Shown here: one piece after another, positions 35,746-46,702 of the stretch
How the letters are laid out: each line of letters begins with the position of its first letter
How positions within the stretch are numbered: position 1 is the first letter of the stretch
DNA from: Sinonovacula constricta
Lineage: Eukaryota; Mollusca; Bivalvia; Cardiida; Solecurtidae
Assembly: GCA_007844125.1 (NCBI GenBank)
Contig: CM017572.1
Coordinates: 21,993,407 to 22,057,406, forward strand
Direction: 5' to 3'
Length of the DNA stretch: 64,000 nucleotides
Notes under the pieces: generated by a model
Told to the model about the DNA's origin: nothing
The model's database searches: none
Seen by the model: only the letters and a program-made list of their open reading frames with translations
Position numbers and translations under genes: made by a program

Positions 35746-36475
35746 GATCTATGCAAACCAAATACTTGTAGTCGAAGAGACCAAACAAATTAACTGAGAA
35801 GATTATTTTATTTTAAACCTCTGAACTTCACCTCAAACATTTTCCACACGTCAAAAGACTACTGTTGACTATAAACTAATCATATAAATTCAGTCATGAA
35901 CTGTAGAATTAGAAATCATGACAATTACAAAACTTAAAAAAAAAGATAAAACATAAAAATGTAAGCATGATATGTATAGGAGGTAGTTAAAATGACAGTC
36001 AAAGGTGTTGGATATTTAATTATGTACTTGTGAGACGCTTTAAATAAATCAAGTCATGAATACGAAAAACATCAAAGATAGTATTTACATAGAAAATTAA
36101 TCAAGCCTTGACTATTCTTTACATATCTAAAGACCACAACAAATGTACACAAACCACAAATTATACAGATCATGATTATGCAATAGAGTGATAAACACTT
36201 TTTTTATATTATATTTCATAAAAAACTGACAACTTGCAAGAAAAACTCAAACCATTCTCACATAATGAGGACAAGAATTAAGTTTACATACAATTATACC
36301 TTGAAATATCAGAACTGCCACTTATACTAATCCAAAATGACCTGCGATTAATTTAATCCATTTATTAAGCCCTTGTATAAATTAAGAGCAGTGAACAGCC
36401 TAAAATGCTGATTATTTAGGTCTCTATATCATTCTTACACACATATAATGATTTGAGTACCATCAGCATAATAAA

Positions 36476-36772
36476 AAAAATGTTTATTGGGTTTATCGTC
36501 CCACCAACAGTATTTCAGTTATTTGGTGTTCACTTGAAGCAAATATAGTGCTGCCTTCACTGTTTATAGCACTTGGCATGATACCACACCCAGTCACATT
36601 ATCCTGACACTGAGCCAACCAGTCATGGAACTACCCTTATATTTGCTTGAGCGTTAGCAAGGCAGCTATACGACTATGATTTTTAAAGACTTTGGTATGT
36701 TGTGGCCCGGGATTGAACCCGGGGCTTGCTGTATCAGAAGCCAATGCTCTATCAAATCCGGTTATTAATAAA
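36476..36772 (-). mobile_element. SINE-A copy
   Basis: Tail 'tgtttattgggtttatcg' on plus, body with a 20-base deletion after 'tatttcagttatttgg', head 'gcccgggattgaacccgg' with a B-box-like word. The A-box region ('gctctatcaaatccgg') is truncated. Confidence 0.85.
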
Positions 36773-36802
36773 AATATGTACACTGCAATTTTACTTGAAT
36801 TC

Positions 36803-36838
36803 AAGGGGTGGGTGGGGGGGTGGGGGGGTGGGGGGTAG
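36803..36838 (+). other. G-rich run with G-quadruplex potential
   Basis: 'ggggtgggtggggggg' 'tgggggggtggggggtag' has five G-tracts of at least three with single-T loops, a strong quadruplex pattern on the plus strand. On the minus strand, the sense strand of the host gene, it is a C-tract. Confidence 0.85.
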
Positions 36839-36839
36839 A

Positions 36840-37055
36840 GTGGTTAGAGAGACCACCTTGGGGCTCCTCTGCTGTTCACGGCATGGGTTTGAGTCCTAGT
36901 CAGGGCTAGAGCTATCATGCGGTGGGTGTCTGTGAGATAACCTTGGGTGTGACACATTTAAGCAATTATTCCTCATATAAGCCCTTGGTCAAGTCAGCAG
37001 ACTGTGGGTAGAACTACCCTGATTGTTAATTACCATTTATTTAAGTCTACTGCTT
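36840..37055 (+). mobile_element. SINE-B-like copy, plus orientation, degenerate
   Basis: 'gtggttagagagaccacctt' 'ggggctcctc' and 'catgggtttgagtcctagtc' form a tRNA-like head; 'cagactgtgggtagaactac' and 'gattgttaattacc' correspond to the SINE-B body. Confidence 0.5.
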
Positions 37056-37254
37056 TATAATTGATTAAAGCAAAATTATGTTACAGGAATATGTTTAGAA
37101 AGCTCAAACGCTCAAAATCCAAAATCAAAATATACACTTTATCGTACATCTTTGAGCCCTTGAAAGAGGTCAATCTACAGTTAATAGGGCCACATTAATG
37201 GTTATTTAATATAATTTTACTTCAAATGCCTCATAAATGACAATTTATTTATGT

Positions 37255-37545
37255 AATCATAGGTAAAATGTACACTTAAAATCGAAAGCACTCAAAATCC
37301 ATAATTCTGAGCCACAGAGACAAACACTCAAAACCTACAATTTTTCACACAATTATGAGCCTGAGAGTGAAACACTAAAAATCCACAATTTAGAGTTAAA
37401 CACTCAAAATCAACAATTTTTAAAAAATCTCTGAGCCCAAGAGTGAAAAACTCAAAATCCATAATTTTTCACACAAAATCTGAGCCGGAAAATGAAACAC
37501 TCAAAATCCACAGTTCTTCACACAATTCTATAAGCCCTAAAGTCA
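37255..37545. repeat. Degenerate minisatellite, about 45-55-bp unit
   Basis: 'aacactcaaaatccacaatt' and 'ttcacacaattctgagcc' type phrases recur five to six times with gaps. A weaker relative occurs upstream at 37105-37160 and downstream at 37650-37700. Bases 37546-38155 hold nothing else. Confidence 0.7.
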
Positions 37546-38154
37546 AGTAGTGAGACAAGTAGTAAGTAACAGCATTTTTTTATAATTAAAAGTTAACTAA
37601 CTTATATTTCAGATTATTATGTTATATTATAAACATACCTAACTTAAGCACACTCAGAATTCACAAACACTCAAAATTCTCAATCAACACATGCACTTAA
37701 GTTTACACAGTTCCACTTCATATAAGCCCTTGAGTAAAGCCAGGGGTAGAGGGAGGATCACACTACTATAGCTGTTATAAGATCCCAAAGCTCTGACAAC
37801 CAACCTTTTCACACCGACCTCTTTTATTGACATATGCACCAGGTCTTACCAAGGGTATATAATGGACAAGAACAGACAGAATGGCAGATCAGGTAGAATA
37901 AGGAATCTATCCAGGTCCGCATGTATGAAGTTTGTTTAAAATAGTTCGGCAGATCAATATGCCATTTACCATACGTCTTACTACAATTTAGCATAAAGTC
38001 CTGGGAGAGGTTTTCGGGGGTACCGGATCATAATGTTAGACTGTGTTGACTGTACCAATGATAACCCTTTGCCTACCGTGTTTATTATTAATACTGTATA
38101 CTAATTCTTAAATAGTTTAGAAACATCCTAACATTGCCATGTATTGCTACAAAC

Positions 38155-38232
38155 ATAGCAAAAGCTGGTGGTCCAGATCATACAGCACCCAGTTGGAGCT
38201 GGCTGATCTGGATCTACACTATTTGCCTGTGG
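38155..38232. repeat. Short dispersed repeat E
   Basis: 'ggtccagatcatacagcac' 'ccagttggagctggctgatc' 'tggatctacactatttgcct'. The inner 'gctggctgatctggatctac' is nearly identical to the 53-bp array unit at 8.8-10.8 kb. Confidence 0.65.
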
Positions 38233-38454
38233 CTATTCAATTTAATTTTTGTAAGGACAGGGATAGGAGTAAAGGGTAAAGGTCATTATGCTTGTGAGAG
38301 GACAGTTATATAGCAGGGTGGTTAAATTTATGGGTTGTAATGATATTGGGGTTCTTTTGTGTTTTATTTATTTTGTTGTTGATTTTATAGGTGTCAAGTC
38401 CTTGCTTTGGGTGACCCAACACTTCATATTATTATTTATTATCGTTTTTATTAT

Positions 38455-38610
38455 TTTTTAAAGACATCACAGTGACAAAATTATGGTTGTTTATAACAGT
38501 GATGTCTAGTTATAATTTGTGGTGAAAGACTTCCGACAATATCGAGTAGAACCACCGTTGCATCGCAAGTCAGTTGGAAGACCACTTCACAATTAAACCT
38601 CATGGGGGGG
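38455..38610 (-). mobile_element. SINE-B copy, partial
   Basis: 'aaagacatcacagtgacaaa' 'attatggttg' and 'gtagaaccaccgttgcatcg' 'caagtcagttggaag' fit the 3' two-thirds of SINE-B; the head is missing. Bases 38611-39363 hold nothing firmly recognised. Confidence 0.6.
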
Positions 38611-39365
38611 AAATGGAAAAGTACAAATGCCTGTATTTGAAAGAATGGTGTGTGGCTGTCACAAATTAATTTAATTAATTGAATAAATTGATAATTCCGA
38701 CATTTTTTTTTCCACCTAGCTGATAATTTTTTAAATGTGGATGTAATACTATGTAACTGACTTATTTAATTGACCTATTTAATATATCATTAGATTTAGT
38801 TCTAAATTTAATAAAAAATCCCGCAGGTTTAAGTTAATTTCAGACATGCTTTATTTTTTGACAACATGCAGTGCATAATTTACTATGGTGCATGATAACG
38901 ACTTACTAGATACAACTAGGTACTGCAAACAAACAAAATCTAGCTTGGGTTTCACACAAATTTGTTTTCGAAATCCAGGAAATCGTTATAATTCAGGTCA
39001 GTTGAAAGATTTACTGTGCATGAGAATATTTCGCTGACAGATTTGAACCCAAGTGGTGAGGTGCCATGGAGTCAGAGAAGATAGCGGATCTGTGAACTAT
39101 GCCTGTAGCATACATGTGAACTCATCGACCTTTGGAGGGAGACTCCCTCTTTTAAGGTTCAAAATTATTTGGAAGTGAGGGGTGTTTTACACATTTTCAG
39201 AAATCTACCTACTTGGAAACAGGTAACTTTCTTCTTTATTTATATGAAAATAAAAAATCTCCTATTTTGCAAGTGAAAATCTCCCTCTTGGCCTCAGCAA
39301 AAGTTTGCATGTATGCAGTGGTCACCAACTATTCTTAAATACGAATTGCTCAACAATCCACAATA

Positions 39366-40151
39366 CAGTTAAACCTCCCGAAGCGGCACCTCTAAGCAGC
39401 GGCTACCTCTAAGCAGCGGCAGTTAAATTTCCCCCCAGTAGCTTTCAGCGCATTTTAACCTCTAAGCAGCAACTCCTCCGCTAAGCGGTAAGCGGCCGTG
39501 TAAATCTCTTCCCTGAGGCTAGTTTAACCTCTGCGTGGCAACACCAGTGCAGCTATTTTTAGAACAGTCTGTCGCGTACACCAGAAATGTCACGCGGTCG
39601 GCTGATCACTGCTTGTACCCTGTTGAGAAGGTGTTAATTGGAATCAAGTTGCAGTTGGACGGGAAACCAGCTGCATGCTACAAACATACCATTGTAGATC
39701 TAGGGTATTGCAGGAACGTGTGAAAGAAGTGTCAACTCTTGATGATGTTAACGAGTTGGTTTGTTTTCTTTAATTATGTATATATATGACTATAAATTCG
39801 ATTTTTTAATGGTAATCAGTCTTTGCATGACTCAATACTGGAATACTGGTCATTTTGTCTTGAAATGTCTTATTTACATGTTTACCTTACGTTAGAGCAG
39901 AGTGTTACTGCAATTAGGTTGTTAGAACAAGGAAGGTCAGCATAGTCTATTGCTACTGAGTTAGGCTGCGGCAGAACTCAGATTCCGGTCCGTTACTGAC
40001 GACAAGCAAATGCTGATTGCTTAAAGTACAAAACTATTTTAAAAAAACACACATTTTTTCTCGTCTCATTGAAACCTCTGAGCAGCAACACCTCTCAGCC
40101 GCAACACTTTTTCGTGCCTCCGCCAGGTGTTGCTGTGAAGAGGTTTTACTG
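39366..40151. mobile_element. 786-bp TA-flanked pogo/Tigger-like non-autonomous element
   Basis: The left end 'CAGTTAAACCTC' at 39366 and the inverted right end 'CAGTAAAACCTC' (minus strand from 40151) are terminal inverted repeats, flanked by TA at 39364-39365 and 40152-40153. Subterminal copies of 'cctctaagcagcggc' (39390-39530) and 'cctctgagcagcaacacctc' (40073-40110) are present on both sides. The single 62-codon frame inside has no transposase motif. The TA target and CAGT ends are typical of pogo/Tigger-type Tc1-mariner elements; the assignment is inference. Confidence 0.75.
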
Positions 40152-40309
40152 TATCTTCATTTTGTATTTAGCTTATGATATTTTTGCATGACATTTTAAT
40201 GTTGCTACATTGAGCTTAAAATCACAGTAAAAATACAAAAAAGGGCTTATTTTTATTGGTATGAAAATTGTGACTGGGCCTTAAATCATGATCTAGGCTT
40301 AAGAATTGT

Positions 40310-40370
40310 TGATGAATACGGGCCCTAGTCCAAGGGTCCTTATGGACCCTAGTCCAAGGGTCCTTATAAC
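40310..40370. repeat. Short tandem duplication (23-24 bp x 2)
   Basis: 'ccctagtccaagggtcctta' occurs at 40323 and 40347. It contains a near-palindrome. Confidence 0.7.
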
Positions 40371-40614
40371 TATAGTTTTTATGAATATGGCATTGGGTTT
40401 TTATAATTCTGAAACCAAGACAAGGTTGTTTTTTTTCACAGTTTTTTTTTTTATCTTTTATTTCTGCAACATGATGACATATGTTACAAATCATGCAAAT
40501 TCATTCTTCATACAATATTCAAATGTCACAATACATATATTGGGCCTAAGAAGAATTGAACTTTCCTATATTACATCATCATGCTATGGTTATTCATCCC
40601 TCTCTCATCCCATC

Positions 40615-40700
40615 TCTCCTCATTCTGTCTTTTCAATCTCTCTCACACACACATACCCCACTCTCTCTCTCTCTCTCTTCTCTCTCTCTTTCTATTGTTC
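40615..40700. repeat. CT-rich microsatellite
   Basis: An interrupted (CT)n run with a 'cacacaca' patch. The plus-strand frames of 135 and 91 codons over it are translations of this simple repeat. Confidence 0.85.
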
Positions 40701-40923
40701 TATCATTCACTAGCTTTGTTACAAAGTATAATAATAAAAAAGTTGATTTAGTGACTCATTATTCCAATATAACTACTTCTACTCGGTTTAAAGTTGATTG
40801 TTTTGTATTTGTCTTAATTCTATCAGCATAAAAAAACACGCATTAAGTATGCATAAAGTTATGCTGTCAGTTGTCTTTTACTTTTGGGTATGGTATTTGT
40901 TAATTTTAATTTATATGCTTTTA

Positions 40924-41430
40924 CTATTGTTTAGGGTTAAGCACTAGCCATTTTTTACTATGGGCATCATATTTGTCATGGTCTAGGGCAATTCTTTCTT
41001 CTATTTTAATTCTTCTTTGTAGAAGGTAATAGAAAGTGTCAAAATTGGGATTTTCTTGATTCGTTTTGCATTTGAAAATAAAGTATTTCATTAATATAAT
41101 AATGGTGTTACTAATACTTGTATAAGGACAGGTTAAGATAATACCTAGGAGGGCTTTTTCTTTCGTTATAGTAATGTTTATTGATTTTGCTTTGAAGAAA
41201 TCGTTTAGTTGTTTCCATAATGGTTGTACGTTGCAACACTCCAAGAATAGATGCTCAAGTGATTCGATTGCTGAATTACAGAAAGTACATAGACTTGATT
41301 CTATGTATTTATATTTATATAGCGATTTATTTGTAGGAATTATTCTCATCAAAAATTTATTTTGGAAGCATCGTAGTGTAGAGTCTATTGTAGATTGATA
41401 TATGTTTTTTTCACAGTTTATTTCTCAGCC
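40924..41430 (-). pseudogene. Non-LTR retrotransposon (LINE) 3' end, reverse-transcriptase C-terminal zinc knuckle
   Basis: On the minus strand about 165 codons are open to a stop near 40924. The protein contains RCFQNKFLMRIIPTNKSL followed by CTFCNSAIESLEHLFLEC (CX2CX8HX4C), the zinc-binding region known after many LINE reverse transcriptases (zf-RVT type), then LW and a charged C-terminus. No reverse transcriptase core, endonuclease or start codon is present: the copy is 5'-truncated, with an in-frame stop at about 41427. A SINE-A begins 9 bp beyond 41438. The clade is not assigned. Not functional. Confidence 0.85.
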
Positions 41431-41446
41431 AGATTCTTTATTATTG

Positions 41447-41770
41447 TGTGTTTATTTGGTTTATCATCCGAAAAACAGTATTTCATTTACGTGGAGACAG
41501 TGTCCACTTGGAGCAGATATAGTGCTGCCTTCACTGTGTAATAGCTATAGCATGCTGTGAACACCTTGCATGATACCACACCCAGTCACATTATCCTGAC
41601 ACCAGGCCAACCAGTCATGGAACTACCCTTATATTTGCTAACACATTAGCAAGAGAGCTATACCACTACCATTTTAACGGCTATGGTATGTCACGGCCTG
41701 GGATCGAAGCCGGGGCCTCCTGTACCTGGGGCCGACGCTCTACCGACAGCTCTACCAAGTCAGGTCTCTG
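41447..41770 (-). mobile_element. SINE-A copy with exact 8-bp target-site duplication
   Basis: Flanked by 'tattattg' at 41439-41446 and 41771-41778. Complete body; the head reads 'gacttggtagagctgtcggt' 'agagcgtcggcccc' and 'ccggcttcgatcccaggcc' on the minus strand. It inserted right beside the truncated LINE. Confidence 0.88.
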
Positions 41771-42027
41771 TATTATTGACACTTATAAGTATCATCTCAA
41801 TGCAACATTATAAAAAAAAATACACTATACAGGGTTTGGTTAAGATTCTTTTTAGATGAAATATATCACAGCCATATTTTCATGGTCATTGCAGCCATAT
41901 CCATCTTTATTTTTAGTAGAGAAAGACCCAAGAAAATTTCTAGGTAGAGCTACTAACACACCATGAAGGAGAGGGAACATTACCCAACATTATGGTTAAG
42001 ACCCGACAGGTATTTGAGCCCTTTTGT

Positions 42028-42530
42028 GAGTTTCCATGTGATGTCATAGGCACTGATAAGACAGTTTAAGGCAGCCATCTTTGAAGGCAGAAGCTAATGC
42101 AGGCCGAAATCTGGAAACATGTGCTGTATTAAACTCACCACTGTGTTTTTATTTTTCAATCTAGATTACTGAATTTTATATCAAATTTAACAGCTTTTAT
42201 GATGTACTGTTTATATCAATACTATATTTTGATAATTTAAAAGGCAAAACAAATACAACCAAAAAAGATACACTGTTCATTTTGTTTAAGGATGAGCCAA
42301 TAATTTTATTTATTTTGGTGTATTAATTCTTTGTGCATTTATCAATTTAAAAAAATGTCTTCTTAAAAAATGAATTTTAAGAGCTTTCCAATGGTGTATA
42401 GCTTTTGATTTTTGGACCACAAATAAAGAAATTAGAAGAAAATAAAATGTACGCTTCTTTACAATTCATCTGAATCAAAGATGGCTGCCAAGTTAAGGGA
42501 TCTTCAGTGATGTGGAAACTATCTATTTGG
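42028..42530 (-). mobile_element. MITE-like element family P, copy 2 (inverted)
   Basis: Starts 'gtttccatgtgatgtcatag' 'gcactgataagacagttt', 'aaggcagccatctttgaagg', and ends 'aagatggctgccaagttaag' 'ggatcttcagtgatgtgg' 'aaactatcta'. This is the inverse of 2332-2812 along its whole length with moderate divergence. Confidence 0.7.
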
Positions 42531-42739
42531 CAGAAGAGTTACAAATGAGAAACTCTTCTTACTTGGACACAGCTTCCAAGTTTGGTATAGAATTATGACT
42601 GATTGAAAATTTTAGATTTGCTACCCACATTTGAAACAGTTGTTAATATTGAATAAGATTTTTGATTATGAATATTTTGTATTTTGTTGGTAGTAGTTTT
42701 TTTTATGTATTATCTTTGACAAGACTATTCTAATCACGG

Positions 42740-42935
42740 TGCCATTGTTTGGAGGCCAAATGCCCTTGGACATTTAGACTACTCCTTTTCCTCATGGTTT
42801 GAAAGTTAAATCCAACCCTAGGACTTTTAGACTTGACCTCTAAATTTCTTAATGGTTTGGAGACTAAATCCAGCCTTAACTCTTTTTTTACTCAACTCCC
42901 AAATTTCCTTATGGATTGGAGGCTATTGAAATGCA
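42740..42935. repeat. Degenerate tandem repeat, about 65-70 bp, three copies
   Basis: 'tggtttgaaagttaaatcca', 'tggtttggagactaaatcca' and 'tggattggaggcta' recur with 'aaatttcttaatgg' type spacers. Bases 42936-43540 hold nothing named except 'actaccgtatatactcgatt' at 43338, which resembles a solitary DNA-transposon end. Confidence 0.55.
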
Positions 42936-43539
42936 TTAAAAATAATTATGAAGTATTATGACGATTAACAGGATGAAAAGGAACCTAAATGTTCATGCCG
43001 GAACAGTTATGTGCTTTATATGAAAATGTTTTTAATTTTGTATCCGACTTCCCCCAAAAAGGGTTAAAACAGGAAGTTTTCTTTAATTTTCTATAATCTG
43101 TAATAGCATTCAAAATAAAATCCAGCAAATAACTCATTTTAGTAAGGTTTGTTGACAACTGACACTGGTATGTACCCGTATCAGTTTTATACACTTCTTT
43201 ACCTGATCTCAGAGTAAGGCAAAAAATTTTGTTTACATTTTGAAACTGGTGGGCTATCTCCATACAGTATTTGGTCCTCAGAATTTGTACAGGGATTTTG
43301 TAAACAAAAAATCTAAGCCGGACATTGAACTTTTGACTACCGTATATACTCGATTATCAGACGGGGATTCTTTCTTTGGAAAATAGCCCTCAAAGTAACT
43401 ACAACTAAATAACTTGACTGTAATGTGTATTTCCAACTTACACATCTGCCATAACAACTCAGAGTTATTCCCCTTATTTAGAACTCTGGGGAATTTTACC
43501 AGAAAGTGCTTTAGAGAAATTAAGGGAAAGAGGCCTTAG

Positions 43540-45320
43540 GAAGGTATTTTATAGTTTGGACCAAATTACTTTTCTCAAACTAGAACTATCAATAAAAGTG
43601 AATAATACTCCAACATGGGTACTTGATGCTGAAACTGGTTAAGCTTAGAATCAATGGCATTAGATAACACAAGAAACATAGACACATGTAACAGTGACCC
43701 TGACCCCATCCACCCCATTTTTAATTCCATGCATTGACTTTTCAATATAAACAGCTCCATATACAATATATACAATCTATACAGCAAATTTCATAGAAAT
43801 ATCTCATTCCTTAATCCATTATTCTATTTTCAGTAACAGTGACCTTGACCCCACTGGCCCGACTTTCAATCCCTTCACAGAAATTCTACCTATGCAGCAA
43901 AGTTCATCATATTATCACATTCAAAACTAAAGTTATTGAGCTGAAAGTTTTTTTTCTATTTTTAGTATTTTTTTGTATTTGTATTTGTATTTTGGGTTTT
44001 ACGGCACACCGACACTTGATACATTGAAGTTTAACAACAGTATAATATTATCAGGTTAAAACTAAAATACGTGAGTAGAAATAAAAATCTATCAGGTTAA
44101 AAATGTGGATGATGAAACCGGTTAACATATTAAACAGTTAAAATGCATAACGTTAGCATAATAAACATTTTAAAAATTTATAATTTATTATTAAATCCAA
44201 TCTCGTTAAGAAAGCAAACAAGTTTTGCATCGGATACTGTCGTAAATAATTCGTATATGTTATTGACATTAAAATATTTAGACCGAATATGGTCTGTGTC
44301 AATACAATGTAGTAAAATATGATTAACTGTAAGAGGTTCCTGGCAAGGAACACATTCAGGTTGAACTTCTCGTTTTAGAAGATATGAGTGAGTTAATCTA
44401 GTAGGTCCGATGCGACAGCGGGTAAGAGCTACGTCTATTATTTTTATCTACTATTTTTAGTAACAGTAAGCTTAACCTAACTGACCTTGAACTCAAATTT
44501 AATATGTATCTTGTGATGTTACAGCTATGTACCAACAAAATTTCAAATCTGTGAAACCTTTCATGCGGAATCGTTCGGAAACCGTTTTTCTATTTTTAGT
44601 AACATAGTAACAATGAACAATGACCTTTACCCCACCGGCCCCATTTTCAATCCCAAGTGTTGTCTTCACTGCAGCTACCTAAACAGAAAGTTTCATCACA
44701 ATATCGGATTCCTTACTCTAGTTATTGGGCAGAAATCGTTTTTCTATTTTCAATAACAGTGACCTTGACCCCACTGGCCCTACCTTCAATCCCAAGTATT
44801 GTCTTCACAGAAGCTACCTATGCAGCAAAGATTATTACAATATCTCATTCAAACTAAAGTTACTGAGCCTAAGTCTTTTTCTATTTTTAGTAATAGTGAC
44901 CTTAACACTGACCCCACCAGCCCCAATGTTGAATGTGACCTGTAACTGGTGATGTTACACATGAGTACCAAAAGTCTGTAAAGCCTTTCATGTGTTATCG
45001 TCCAAGAAAACCATTTTTCTGTTTTTAGTAACATTGACCTTGACACTGACCCCACCTGACCCAGTGTAGGACTGACCTGTATCTTGTGATGTTACACATG
45101 TGTAATAAAAATTCTTTAAATCTGTAAAGCCTTTCATGAGTTATGGTTCAGAAACCACTTGTTACTTTTAGCAACAGTGACGTTGACATTGAGCTTAGCA
45201 GCCTCCAAGTTGAACTTGACCTGTACCTGATGATGTTACGCGTATGTACCAAAAAATGTTTTAATCTGTGAAGCTTTTCATGAGTTATGAGTTATCGTCC
45301 TGAAATCAGGAAAACTTGTT
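43540..45320. repeat. Decayed tandem array, about 145-bp unit, interrupted by a LINE
   Basis: The phrase 'agtaacagtgaccttgaccc' 'cactggccc' and relatives recur near 43683, 43832, 44459, 44600, 44751, 44886, 45026 and 45170. Each is followed by 'cctgtatcttgtgatgttac' or 'ttcacagaagctacctatgc' and a 'tttttctatttttagtaac' junction. Copies are strongly diverged. The LINE at 43968-44450 sits within one unit. The word 'tgaccttgacc' also occurs in the repeat at 1-620. Confidence 0.75.
43968..44450 (-). pseudogene. 5'-truncated LINE 3' end with exact 12-bp target-site duplication
   Basis: Flanked by 'ctatttttagta' at 43956-43967 and 44451-44462. On the minus strand about 85 codons are open: RCRIGPTRLTHSYLLKRE, then CVPCQEPLTVNHILLHC (CX2CX7HX4C), typical of the C-terminal region of LINE proteins, with a stop near 44207. 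A 3' untranslated tail follows, ending '...aagtgtcggtgtgccgtaaa' 'acccaaaatacaaa'. It is strongly 5'-truncated and inactive, but the intact frame and clean duplication suggest a fairly recent insertion. Other copies of the tail are at 26888 and 55738. Confidence 0.88.
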
Positions 45321-45384
45321 TGTGGGGGTATAACAAAATGTTGCTACCTGACAAGACCGTGCAAAATGTTTTCAATGTTTTGGG

Positions 45385-45650
45385 GTTGGGGATTTTTTGT
45401 TTTTCTTTTGTTGCAATGCACCGATACAATTATGGTCATAAGTTAATTACTAGTGGAGGAAGAGCCCAGACATATGTCTAGGTAGAACCACTGGCGCAAA
45501 GCAGGTTACCAGGTTACCAGGAAGACCTGCATGAAATTTCTTTCCCTGACTGGGAGTCAAACCCAGGCAGTAAAGGAGCTTAGGAGTAACAAGTCTGCAA
45601 CTCTAACTGCTCGGTGACCCTAACTACTCGGCCACGGGTTTCCCCGCTGT
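45385..45650 (-). mobile_element. SINE-B copy
   Basis: 'tgttgcaatgcaccgataca' 'attatggtcata' (3' end), 'agtggaggaagagcccagac' 'atatgtctaggtagaaccac' (body), and a minus-strand head 'acccgtggccgagtagttag' preceding 'ggtttgactcccagtcagg'. A 9-base stretch 'ggttaccag' is tandemly doubled inside, and the A-box region is duplicated ('ctaactgctcggtgacc', 'ctaactactcggcc'). Bases 45651-46140 hold nothing recognised. Confidence 0.8.
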
Positions 45651-46139
45651 TTATATGTGTCCATCATCTATATTAAAAGGGAAGCAGAAGACCCCACTCT
45701 GCATAATAAACATGTTTGTCCTATCTCAACCTCGCCGCAGTAGATGTTTTTTTTAAACAAAGATAATCAAGTGACATGCAATCTTATCATCTGGGTAATC
45801 AATATTTATTTTGGCAGAAATCAAGATCCCCACTATTATGTAGGTGTTTGGACAAAATGAACGTTACAAAGGATTTATATCACAACTTTTACCCTCATAA
45901 CATAAAATTCCGGAAGTATTCAAAATGATCTTTACATAGACTGAAAGATGCCGACAGTATGCAGAAATTTCTCCAGAGGTAAGAAATTGTTACTTGTATT
46001 TCTTAAAAGTAACGTGTCAGCAAACCTTTACGCTTTATAGTCCGGCAGCTAGGTATGGTTACCACTCACCCCAACCACCCTGCCTCGCCACCTCCCCCTC
46101 CCCCAACCACCACTAGACGTTTTTCTTAGTTACATAATA

Positions 46140-46510
46140 GAGTAACACACCTTGAAGCACAACTATTTTTAACGACTTTGGTATGTCGCAGCCCATAATC
46201 AAAATCCACGGTGTCCCATACTTGGATTGGGATTGGGATTAGCCGGCAGTTTTGCCGATACTGCGCAGCGACATTTCTATCATTATAGCACAGGGGCACT
46301 TATGAGGTGCCCAGGGACTGAACCCGGCCAGTCCATTATACTGACACCGACGAGTCAGGCATAATGCTGTCCCCTTAGCCCCGAGCGTTAGGAGGGAAGC
46401 CACTACTACCAACTTTAAAGTCTTTGGTTTGACCCGGCCTGGGTTCGAACCCACGACCTCCCGATCCGCAAGCCGACGCCCATACTTGGAGCCAATGCTC
46501 TTAATGCTTC
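46140..46510 (-). mobile_element. SINE-A fragment split by a SINE-C
   Basis: The head-side part of a SINE-A ('actatttttaacgactttgg' 'tatgtcgcagcccataatc', 'ccatacttgga') is cut at 46226 and resumes at 46479 ('cccatacttggagccaatgc' 'tctt'). Confidence 0.8.
46227..46478 (-). mobile_element. SINE-C copy nested in SINE-A, exact 12-bp duplication
   Basis: Flanked by 'cccatacttgga' at 46215-46226 and 46479-46490. The head is truncated just before the A-box: on the minus strand it begins 'gtcggcttgcggatcgggag' and keeps the B-box-like GGTTCGAACCC. The tail is TAATCCCAATCCCAATC. The 95-codon minus-strand frame over it is spurious. Confidence 0.92.
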
Positions 46511-46702
46511 TCCTGGTGAAGACCAATATAGAATCCGAAAACTTTTATCTGATTAAGATAGTGTCACATAAAGGATGATGAACATTAATTCCACCATCCT
46601 TCATTGCAAATGTGGCTAAAAAAAACTATAACTGATGTTGGCATTGCTTACAAAATCCATTATTGCATGTTTTTAAATGGACGATTGTTAAAGAGGACGT
46701 AC

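Noticed and set aside
39535..39723. 62-codon frame inside the pogo-like element as a transposase remnant
   Set aside because: Starts at GTG, and no helix-turn-helix or DDE signature is visible.
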